Source: Actinomycetes bacterium (GTDB taxonomy: Bacteria; Actinomycetota; Acidimicrobiia; Acidimicrobiales; RAAP-2). Taken from it: 5,104 nt of DNA. A model generated the notes under the pieces. That model ran no database searches and had not been told where the DNA came from. It saw only the letters and a program-made list of their open reading frames with translations. Made by a program: the position numbers and the translations under genes. Below, piece by piece: positions 1-5,104 of this stretch. The DNA lies in assembly GCA_021791615.1 (NCBI GenBank), contig JAJYWG010000261.1:1-5104 (forward strand). The letters run 5' to 3'. Every line of letters starts with the position of its first letter. The stretch's first letter is position 1.

Positions 1-501
1 GGCGATCTCGGAGGGGTCGTGGACGCCGCGGAGGCGCTCGGCCATGCGGCGGGCCCCGCGGGTGAGGAGGATGTTCTCGAGCACGGCCCGGTACTCGCGG
101 GCAAGCTCGACGGCGGCAGGGCCGGCCTCGGGGGCGGCGACCGGCTCGACCTGGACCCAGAGCGCCTGGCCGGTGCCGGGCACGGCGGTGCCCATCTCCG
201 CCCGGGCGATGCCCTCGACGACCGCCACCTGCCCCCCGCCCGGCAGCTCTCCCTCTTCCATCACCTGGGCGATGACGCCGACGGCGGCATAGCGCCCCTG
301 CACCTGGGGCACGACGACCAGCCGGCCGCCGACGCCCCGGGCCGCCGCGACGGCGACGCGGGCCTCCTCGGTCTCGAGCGCCAGCGTGAAGATCATCCCG
401 GGCAGGACGACGCCCGAGGTGAGGGTCAACAGCGGCAGCGTCGTCTGGGCATTCAGTTCAGCCTGGGCATTCAGTTCAGCCTGGGCATTCAGTTCAGCCA
501 C
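1..501 (-). CDS. lon: Lon-type ATP-dependent protease, N-terminal part (C-terminus beyond left edge)
   Basis: The minus strand reads open for 167 codons from a GTG at 501 to the left edge. After an 18-residue repeat leader (AELNAQ three times, residues 2-19), it reads TTLPLLTLTSGVVLPGMIFT, the hallmark opening of the Lon N-terminal substrate-binding domain. Further in come RLVVVPQVQGRYAAVGVIAQ, a VAVVEGIARAEMG strand segment, and near the edge a helix reading ARRMAERLRGVHDPSEIA, all typical of that domain. In the family, Lon is a cytoplasmic AAA+ serine protease that degrades misfolded and regulatory proteins. The ATPase and Ser-Lys protease domains would lie outside the window, so a stand-alone LON-domain protein cannot be excluded. 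The GTG start is chosen because GGAGGG lies just upstream, no ATG/GTG/TTG lies in frame for at least 90 bases further up, and the next in-frame ATG falls inside the conserved domain. The gene is divergent from the ABC exporter. Confidence 0.82.
   Translation of the reverse strand, partial: MAELNAQAELNAQAELNAQTTLPLLTLTSGVVLPGMIFTLALETEEARVAVAAARGVGGRLVVVPQVQGRYAAVGVIAQVMEEGELPGGGQVAVVEGIARAEMGTAVPGTGQALWVQVEPVAAPEAGPAAVELAREYRAVLENILLTRGARRMAERLRGVHDPSEIA
445..498 (-). repeat. Perfect 3 x 18 bp tandem repeat inside the start of lon
   Basis: Three identical 18-base units (plus strand ctgggcattcagttcagc) lie head to tail at 445-462, 463-480 and 481-498. The length is a multiple of three, so on the minus strand the units add AELNAQ three times directly after the GTG start without breaking the frame. 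Zero divergence among copies points to recent slippage or unequal exchange. The repeat lies upstream of the conserved LON domain, so copy-number change should be tolerated. Confidence 0.97.
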
Positions 502-504
502 GGT

Positions 505-510
505 CCCTCC
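505..510 (-). promoter_or_regulatory. Ribosome binding site of lon
   Basis: The minus strand reads GGAGGG, then ACC, then GTG. This is a strong Shine-Dalgarno match, with only three or four bases to the start codon depending on where its edge is drawn, which is rather tight. It decides in favour of the GTG at 501 over any codon inside the repeat or the LON domain. Confidence 0.65.
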
Positions 511-556
511 GGTCCCCCGCGTGGCCGGACGACCTGACCGGGCGGCGGGAGAAAAG

Positions 557-593
557 TGCTTGACTGGACAAACAAATGGGCCGGCTCGATATT
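557..593 (+). promoter_or_regulatory. Possible promoter region of the ABC exporter (weak)
   Basis: TTGACT at 560-565 is a good -35 hexamer. The best -10-like hexamer, GATATT at 588-593, is 22 bases further, longer than the usual 16-19, so the pair is weak. The region lies in the 115 bp divergent gap between lon and the ABC gene and is its only AT-richer stretch. The 10-mer tgcttgactg at 557-566 recurs exactly at 2569-2578 before the permease. No convincing lon promoter was found on the minus strand. Confidence 0.22.
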
Positions 594-601
594 CCGCCGG
601 C

Positions 602-610
602 GGGAGAGGG
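602..610 (+). promoter_or_regulatory. Ribosome binding site of the ABC exporter
   Basis: GGGAGAGGG ends six bases before the ATG at 617. The reading frame is open far upstream, into the antisense of lon, so this site is what fixes the true start. The next ATG, at 626, is also possible but less well spaced. Confidence 0.6.
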
Positions 611-616
611 TCGGCG

Positions 617-2512
617 ATGAGGCAGATGGGTGGAGGCCAGGAGGCTTGGGGAGCCCTGCGCTCGCTCCGCCGGGACGAGAGCGTCAAGGGAGCAGTCGTC
701 GCCCCGGGCACGATGCGCCGTGTGGCCGCCTTCGGCCGCCCCTACCGGGTCCAGCTCGGGGTCTTCTTGCTCCTCATCATCTTGAGCGCCGTCATGGCGG
801 CCGCCAACCCGCTCATCCTCCGGGTCATCATCGACCAGGGCATCGGCCAGCACCGCATCGGCCTCGTGGTGACCCTCGCCGTCGTCGTCGGCCTGCTCGC
901 CATCGCCTCGGCCGGCCTTTCGCTCGTGCAGCGGTGGCTCTCTGCCCGCATCGGCGAGGGGCTGATCTACGACATGCGCCACCGCGTCTTCGACCACGTC
1001 TCGCGGATGCCGGTGGCCTTTTTCACCCGCACCCAGACCGGTGCCCTCGTCTCCCGCCTCAACAACGACGTCCTCGGTGCCCAGCAGGCCTTCACCGACA
1101 CCTTCCAGTCGGTCATCGGCAACTTCGTGAGCGTGGCGGTCACCCTCGGGGCGATGTTCTTCCTCTCCTGGCAGATCACCCTCGCCACCCTGGCCCTCGT
1201 ACCGCTCTTCGTCGTCCCGGCCCGCTTCGTCGGTCGCAAGCTGGCCGTGCTGACGAGGGAGTCCTACTCGCTCAACGCCGAGATGAACAACACGATGAAC
1301 GAGCGCTTCAACGTGGCCGGCGCCCTGCTCGTTAAGCTCTTCGGCGACCCCGCCCGCGAGACCCGTCTCTTCAGCGAGCGAGCGGGCCGGGTGCGCGACA
1401 TCGGGGTCACCACCTCTATGTACGGGGCGAGCTTCATGGCCGGGCTGGTCCTCACCGCCTCGCTGGCGACCGCCATCGTCTACGGCTGGGGCGGCGTCGA
1501 GGCAGCCAAGGGGATCCTGCTCGTCGGCACCGTCGTCGCCCTCACGAGCTTCCTTGCCCGCCTCTACGGCCCCCTCACCGCCCTCTCGAACGTCCAGGTG
1601 GACGTGATGACGGCCCTCGTGTCGTTCGACCGTGTCTTCGAGGTGCTCGACCTCGAGCCGATGATCGCCGAGAGGCCTGGCGCCGTCGACATCCCGGGCG
1701 GGCCGGCCCGGGTGGAGTTCGACCGGGTCGACTTCGCCTACCCGACGGCCGAGGAGGTCTCCCTCGCCTCGCTCGAAAGCGTGGCGGTCCTCGACCAGGC
1801 GCCGAGCCAGCAGGTCCTCTACGACGTCTCTTTCACCGTCGAGCCGGGACAGATGGTGGCCCTCGTCGGCCCGTCGGGGGCGGGCAAGACCACCCTCTCC
1901 CACCTCGTGCCCCGCCTCTACGACGTCTCGGCCGGCGCCGTCCGCGTCAACGGGATCGACGTGCGAGATGCCACCTTGGCCTCGCTCCGGCGGACCGTCG
2001 GCGTCGTCACCCAGGACGCCCACCTCTTCCACGAGACGATCCGGTCCAACCTGCTCTATGCAATGCCAGAGGCGACCGACAACCAACTGCGGGAAGCGTT
2101 GGCGGCCGCCCAGATCCTCACCCTCGTCGACTCCCTTCCCGATGGGCTCGACACGGTCGTCGGCGACCGTGGCTACCGCCTGTCGGGTGGCGAAAAACAG
2201 CGCATCGCGATAGCTCGCCTGCTCCTCAAAGCTCCCGAGGTAGTAGTGCTCGACGAGGCCACCGCCCACCTCGACTCCGAATCGGAGCTGGCGGTGCAGC
2301 GCGCCCTTGCGACCGCCCTCGCTCGCCGTACCTCGATCGTGATCGCCCACCGGCTTTCGACCGTGCGCAATGCTGATCTGATAGTCGTGGTCGAGGCCGG
2401 GCGGATCGTCGAACGGGGCGGCCACGACGAGCTGCTCGCCAAGGGCGGCATCTACTCCGAGCTCTATCGCACTCAGTTCGCGGTCCAGGAAGAGCTGCCG
2501 CTGTCTGACTGA
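617..2512 (+). CDS. ABC exporter half-transporter (membrane domain fused to ATPase)
   Basis: This is a 631-residue protein with the usual layout of a type IV ABC exporter half-transporter: a six-helix membrane domain (first helix about residues 47-69) followed by a C-terminal ATPase. A coupling segment reads MPVAFFTRTQTGALVSRL. ATPase motifs are complete: A-loop Tyr375, Walker A GPSGAGKTT at 418-426 (Lys424), Q-loop Gln466, signature LSGGE at 522-526, Walker B VVVLDE at 542-547 with catalytic Glu547, and H-loop His578. It should therefore be a competent ATPase, working as a homodimer or with an unseen partner in the inner membrane. About 23 residues between the A-loop and the strand before Walker A are longer than in most exporters. 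I recall similar inserts in actinobacterial homologues, as well as N-termini like MGGGQEAW. The substrate (drug, lipid, peptide) cannot be told. The start at 617 has a good RBS; longer in-frame starts run over lon antisense and would copy its repeat. Codon use changes near 2045. Confidence 0.93.
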   Translation: MRQMGGGQEAWGALRSLRRDESVKGAVVAPGTMRRVAAFGRPYRVQLGVFLLLIILSAVMAAANPLILRVIIDQGIGQHRIGLVVTLAVVVGLLAIASAGLSLVQRWLSARIGEGLIYDMRHRVFDHVSRMPVAFFTRTQTGALVSRLNNDVLGAQQAFTDTFQSVIGNFVSVAVTLGAMFFLSWQITLATLALVPLFVVPARFVGRKLAVLTRESYSLNAEMNNTMNERFNVAGALLVKLFGDPARETRLFSERAGRVRDIGVTTSMYGASFMAGLVLTASLATAIVYGWGGVEAAKGILLVGTVVALTSFLARLYGPLTALSNVQVDVMTALVSFDRVFEVLDLEPMIAERPGAVDIPGGPARVEFDRVDFAYPTAEEVSLASLESVAVLDQAPSQQVLYDVSFTVEPGQMVALVGPSGAGKTTLSHLVPRLYDVSAGAVRVNGIDVRDATLASLRRTVGVVTQDAHLFHETIRSNLLYAMPEATDNQLREALAAAQILTLVDSLPDGLDTVVGDRGYRLSGGEKQRIAIARLLLKAPEVVVLDEATAHLDSESELAVQRALATALARRTSIVIAHRLSTVRNADLIVVVEAGRIVERGGHDELLAKGGIYSELYRTQFAVQEELPLSD

Positions 2513-2571
2513 ACCAGGTCGCAATGGCAGCCACTGGGCAAGCGCCGATCCAGGAGATGAACCGAGAATGC

Positions 2572-2600
2572 TTGACTGTGGGGGGGTCGTCTGGAATGCT
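2572..2600 (+). promoter_or_regulatory. Candidate promoter of the APC permease
   Basis: TTGACT at 2572-2577 and AATGCT at 2595-2600 are separated by exactly 17 bases. TG at 2592-2593 precedes the -10 by one base, giving an extended -10 form. The -10 itself matches the consensus at only three of six positions. Transcription would leave an untranslated leader of roughly 80 bases. The site fits the idea that the permease is transcribed separately from the ABC gene, which ends 176 bp before it. No convincing terminator was seen between the two. Confidence 0.35.
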
Positions 2601-2688
2601 GCCAACACAAGGGCACGGAGTTCGGCCCTCGAGCTGCGGGATGGTGACTGCTAACTCAGCGTGCTAGGTAGGGGGAGGTACGGTAGGT

Positions 2689-4635
2689 ATGGGGACCGCG
2701 ACCGGGGAACTGCCGTTATCTGACTTCGAGGCGAGTGACCGGGGACTGAAACGAGTCCTCTCGCGCAGCCAGCTGCTTTTGCTGTCCTTGGGCGCGATCA
2801 TCGGCTCGGGTTGGCTTTTCTCCGCCATCACTGCCGATACTCTTGCGGGGCCGGCCTCTTACGTGTCGTGGATCGTCGGCGGGCTCCTCGTCCTGTTCAT
2901 AGCGCTCACCTATGCCGAGGTAGCGACGATGCTCCCGCGGTCTGGTGCGGTCGTCCGCTACCCGCACCTCACTCATGGCGGCTTCACAGGATTCATCCTC
3001 GGGTGGGCCTACCTGCTCGCAAGCGCCTCCGTCCCGGCCATTGAGGCGATCGCCACCGTGCAGTACATCGGTCCGCAGGCACCGGCCAGTTGGCACCTTC
3101 TGCAGAGCCCGGTGAGCACCAGTTCCGTCATCAATTTTCCCGAAGGTTGGCTCTTCACGGTCTTCTTCCTCGTTGTCTTCTTCTTCATCAACCTTTATGG
3201 GGCTCGCTTTCTCGGTCGGTTGAACAACACCGTCATGATATGGAAGCTGATTATCCCTATCCTCACGTTCATCCTCATCTTCGCCCTGTCCTTCCACAGC
3301 CACAACTTCGCACCTCCGGGAGGCGAAGCAACTGCTGGCTGGCATGAGGTGTTCTACATCATTCCCGGAGCGGGCATCATCTTCTCCTACTTGGGCTTCC
3401 GGCAGGCGTTGGACTTCGGTGGAGAAGCCAGCAATCCGCAGCGGGACATCCCATTCGCGACGATCGCCTCGGTCCTGATCGGTATCGTCATCTACACCCT
3501 GCTCCAACTGGCCTTCACCGGTGGCATCGTCTGGCACTTCTTCGGTCTTCACACGAATGACTACGCCGGGTTGGGCGCTCCGTCATCGAATGCCGGCCAC
3601 ATCCTTGTGACCGCGAGCCCCTTCTTTGCGATCATGAAAGCATCGGGCGTAGCCTTCCTAGTCTCGGTGTTCTCCTATTTGCTGATCGCTGATGCCTTTG
3701 TCTCACCAGTAGGCACCGGATATATATATCTGGGAACAGGCGGGCGGACGATCTATGGCATGGGGGTGAGCGGGTACCTTCCAAAGCAGTCTGTGCGCTT
3801 GAGCCCACGCACCCGCATTCCGTGGGTCGCCTTGCTCGCCTCATTCCTGATTGCGCTGGCCTTCTCGATCCCTTCGAAGAGTTGGTTCAGCCTTGTCGGC
3901 ATCATCACCTCGATGACAGTCTTCACCTACATCATGGGTGGTGTCAGCCTCCAGATATTCCGCAAGACGGCTCCGGACCTGGCGCGACCGTATCGTCTGG
4001 GCGCCGCATGGTTCTGGGCGCCGGTCTCTTTTCTTGCAGCGACAGCGATCATCTACTGGTCAGGATTCACTACTGATATAGAACTGATCGCACTGCTGTT
4101 CATCGGACTGCCGCTCTATGTATGGTTCTTCGCTGCGGCCCGCGGTTATATGAATCGCTGGGCGGCCTACGCGATCGGAGTCGTCTTCCTGGCAGCATGG
4201 ATTCTCCTCATGCACTGGGGTCACTGGGTGCTCTCACCGGCTAGTGCGGCACCATATTCCACCAACGTGAAGTATCACGCGCCTTTCGTGCTCTGGTACT
4301 TGCTCGTCTGCGTCTCGGTGTACGGCTTTACAGGCTTGACTTGGCTCTTCAGCTCCAAGCCCGGCCGTCACCTCATCAACCGTTCGATCTGGCTGATCAC
4401 CTACATTCTCGCAGAAGTGTTGCTCTCTTATTACGGTGCGTTCGGAGTGACGACCCACGTCCCGAAGCTCCTCACCTTCCCGATCGACACGATCTGGGCT
4501 CTAGTCATAGGGCTCATCTCCTACTACTGGGCAGTGAAGAGTGGCTACGAGACCGAGGAGATCAAGAGCATCACCGACAGCGGGTCGGGACTGGTTCCCG
4601 AAGAGTCGGCCGCTCCAGCTGCAGTCCAAGCCTGA
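2689..4635 (+). CDS. APC-superfamily amino-acid permease with extended C-terminus
   Basis: This 648-residue, very hydrophobic integral membrane protein opens with a short cytoplasmic tail. Its first helix then carries GAIIGSG at residues 35-41, the unwound substrate-binding motif of APC-family amino-acid transporters. TYAEVATMLPRSGA at 74-87 closes helix 2 and is equally typical of the family. About twelve hydrophobic segments form the core up to residue 484. After ARGYMNR another 160 residues hold about four more, before a polar tail rich in Ser, Glu and Ala. Most family members have 430-550 residues and 12 helices, so this is a long form. The likely role is proton-coupled uptake or exchange of amino acids or related amines; the substrate cannot be told. 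The ATG at 2689 is secure: an in-frame TAG lies at 2665-2667, no other start codon intervenes, and GGAGG at 2674-2678 precedes it. Third positions are clearly AT-richer than in the left part of the window. It stands alone between the ABC gene and the tRNA. Confidence 0.92.
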   Translation: MGTATGELPLSDFEASDRGLKRVLSRSQLLLLSLGAIIGSGWLFSAITADTLAGPASYVSWIVGGLLVLFIALTYAEVATMLPRSGAVVRYPHLTHGGFTGFILGWAYLLASASVPAIEAIATVQYIGPQAPASWHLLQSPVSTSSVINFPEGWLFTVFFLVVFFFINLYGARFLGRLNNTVMIWKLIIPILTFILIFALSFHSHNFAPPGGEATAGWHEVFYIIPGAGIIFSYLGFRQALDFGGEASNPQRDIPFATIASVLIGIVIYTLLQLAFTGGIVWHFFGLHTNDYAGLGAPSSNAGHILVTASPFFAIMKASGVAFLVSVFSYLLIADAFVSPVGTGYIYLGTGGRTIYGMGVSGYLPKQSVRLSPRTRIPWVALLASFLIALAFSIPSKSWFSLVGIITSMTVFTYIMGGVSLQIFRKTAPDLARPYRLGAAWFWAPVSFLAATAIIYWSGFTTDIELIALLFIGLPLYVWFFAAARGYMNRWAAYAIGVVFLAAWILLMHWGHWVLSPASAAPYSTNVKYHAPFVLWYLLVCVSVYGFTGLTWLFSSKPGRHLINRSIWLITYILAEVLLSYYGAFGVTTHVPKLLTFPIDTIWALVIGLISYYWAVKSGYETEEIKSITDSGSGLVPEESAAPAAVQA

Positions 4636-4676
4636 CATCTTCGACGGAGTCGACTGTCCGGCCTGACGGCGCATTC

Positions 4677-4701
4677 GTACCCGATGGAGGCAGTCGGGTA
4701 C
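4677..4701 (+). repeat. Inverted repeat just upstream of the tRNA
   Basis: GTACCCGA at 4677-4684 and TCGGGTAC at 4694-4701 are perfect reverse complements of eight bases around a nine-base loop. It could form a hairpin ending the permease transcript, whose stop is 41 bases upstream, but no T-tract follows. It could instead be an operator or overlap the tRNA promoter: TACTCT at 4699-4704 lies ten bases before the tRNA and is a possible -10, with only a poor -35 (TTCGTA at 4674-4679). Its function is undecided. Confidence 0.45.
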
Positions 4702-4714
4702 TCTGGGAGTGCTC

Positions 4715-4785
4715 GCGGGCGTAGTTCAGAGGCAGAACATCAGCTTCCCAAGCTGAGGACGCGAGTTCGATTCTCGTCGCCCGCT
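4715..4785 (+). tRNA. tRNA-Gly, anticodon CCC
   Basis: The full cloverleaf can be drawn by hand. The acceptor stem is GCGGGCG (4715-4721) with CGCCCGC (4778-4784), seven perfect pairs, followed by discriminator T4785. The D stem is GTTC/GAAC around a seven-base loop. The anticodon stem TCAGC/GCTGA encloses the loop TTCCCAA, with anticodon CCC at 4747-4749. The variable region is GGAC. The T stem GCGAG/CTCGT has one G-U pair around the loop TTCGATT. CCA is not encoded; the next bases are CCCAA. It decodes GGG glycine codons. The tRNA is intact despite the adjacent integrase, as expected when an inserting element restores the tRNA 3' end. Confidence 0.96.
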
Positions 4786-4789
4786 CCCA
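4757..4789 (+). other. Likely attachment site (attL/attR core) at the tRNA-Gly 3' end
   Basis: Tyrosine-recombinase elements commonly integrate into tRNA genes, using the T-arm and acceptor 3' half as crossover core and restoring the gene. Here a tyrosine recombinase ends 28 bases beyond the tRNA 3' end and points towards it, which is the usual arrangement. The limits given are approximate: they cover variable region, T arm, acceptor 3' strand and four bases beyond. The matching second copy would lie outside the window to the right, so the site is inferred and not shown. Confidence 0.42.
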
Positions 4790-4813
4790 ACAAAATTGCC
4801 AGTTTAGCTGGGA

Positions 4814-5104
4814 CTATGTCTCGGCTTCTTTTACGTCAGCCGGTTCGTCCGAGCTGTCTATCGCGCGTATATCGCGCGGGTTGATGTGGATCACCGGTGC
4901 CAGCTCCGCTAGAGCGCCAGCAAGCGCCCGGTCACGGTCCTCGGTGGCGTGCTGGTAGCGCATGGCGGCCGCTGGGCTCTTGTGCCCTGCCCGGCGCATC
5001 AACTCGGCCACGCTCGCCCCGGTAGCAGCCGACCACGTGAGCCCAGAGTGCCGGAGATCGTGTAGGTGGAGATCGGGACGGCCCACAGCCCGCCGAGCCG
5101 TGTC
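4814..5104 (-). CDS. Tyrosine recombinase (phage/ICE-type integrase), C-terminal catalytic end
   Basis: The minus strand is open from the right edge to a TAG at 4814-4816, giving 96 residues of a protein that starts outside the window. The fragment contains the catalytic end of the tyrosine recombinase fold: HDLRH at residues 15-19 (box II His15 and Arg18), RRAGHKSP with His41, and MRYQHATEDRD with the nucleophile Tyr50 (codon 4955-4957). The spacing between these residues is normal and nothing is broken. The pattern RYQHAT followed by RDRALAGAL is familiar from integrases of actinobacterial phages and integrative plasmids. A polar tail of about 25 residues rich in Asp and Glu follows. These enzymes catalyse site-specific integration and excision. 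Its position beside tRNA-Gly suggests that this tRNA is the target. The first catalytic Arg and the DNA-binding domains are not visible, so full function cannot be judged. A GTG at 5084-5086 lies within the domain and is not the start. Confidence 0.93.
   Translation of the reverse strand, partial: DTARRAVGRPDLHLHDLRHSGLTWSAATGASVAELMRRAGHKSPAAAMRYQHATEDRDRALAGALAELAPVIHINPRDIRAIDSSDEPADVKEAET

Noticed and set aside
19..537. Plus-strand open frames over the first 500 bases
   Set aside because: They are shadows of lon on the minus strand: biased, Gly/Asp/Arg-rich translations without any recognisable motif, while the minus strand reads a clear LON domain.
551..571. HspR-type (HAIR) operator for lon around cttgact
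   Set aside because: Only one half resembles the known CTTGAGT-N7-ACTCAAG element; the second half is missing.
386..616. In-frame upstream extension of the ABC exporter by 77 codons (contains WAFSSA repeated)
   Set aside because: It is the antisense of the lon start and its repeat; the proper RBS is at 602-610 and the extension has low-complexity composition unlike the family.
494..2608. A 704-codon open frame on the minus strand opposite the ABC gene
   Set aside because: Long antisense frames are expected in GC-rich genes with strong third-position bias; its translation is charged low-complexity sequence and the plus strand has complete ATPase motifs.
2513..2688. Terminator or riboswitch between the ABC and permease genes
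   Set aside because: No stem with useful length and no T-tract; G-runs near 2580-2586 and 2671-2675 show no wider conserved fold that I can recognise.
4860..4878. Direct repeat atcgcgcg twice with a near-palindromic centre
   Set aside because: It lies inside the integrase coding sequence (encoding the NPRDIRAID region) and is short enough for chance.
1..5104. CRISPR array, insertion sequence or rRNA
   Set aside because: No spaced repeat series, transposase or terminal inverted repeats, and no rRNA-like sequence were seen; the only tandem repeat is the lon-internal one.

Overview
The window is GC-rich, with most codons in its left part ending in G or C, strong GGAGG-type ribosome binding sites and protein sequences of actinobacterial flavour. 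The best guess is a high-GC Gram-positive bacterium (Actinomycetota). The class cannot be fixed from the sequence; an acidimicrobial lineage is only a hunch.

Layout. (1) Positions 1-501, minus strand: the first 167 codons of a Lon-type protease, cut by the left edge. It starts at a GTG and carries a perfect 3 x 18 bp tandem repeat at its extreme N-terminus. (2) Positions 502-616: a short divergent intergenic region. (3) Positions 617-2512, plus strand: a complete ABC exporter half-transporter (membrane domain fused to ATPase) with all ATPase motifs intact. (4) Positions 2513-2688: an intergenic region with a candidate promoter. (5) Positions 2689-4635, plus strand: a long (648-residue) amino-acid permease of the APC superfamily with extra C-terminal membrane segments. 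(6) Positions 4715-4785, plus strand: a complete tRNA-Gly(CCC). (7) Positions 4814-5104, minus strand: the C-terminal catalytic end of a tyrosine recombinase (integrase), cut by the right edge and ending 28 bp from the tRNA 3' end.

How they fit together. Lon and the ABC exporter are divergent neighbours and the two transporters are consecutive on the plus strand, but nothing shows that they share a pathway. The 176 bp gap and separate promoter candidate suggest that the permease is transcribed on its own. The tRNA plus inward-facing integrase is the classic junction of an integrated mobile element (prophage, integrative plasmid or ICE). Chromosome lies to the left and the element's cargo to the right, outside the window.

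No new biological system can be demonstrated here. The observations most worth following are the tRNA/integrase junction, an abrupt codon-composition shift inside the ABC gene near position 2045, and the expanded hexapeptide repeat at the start of Lon.
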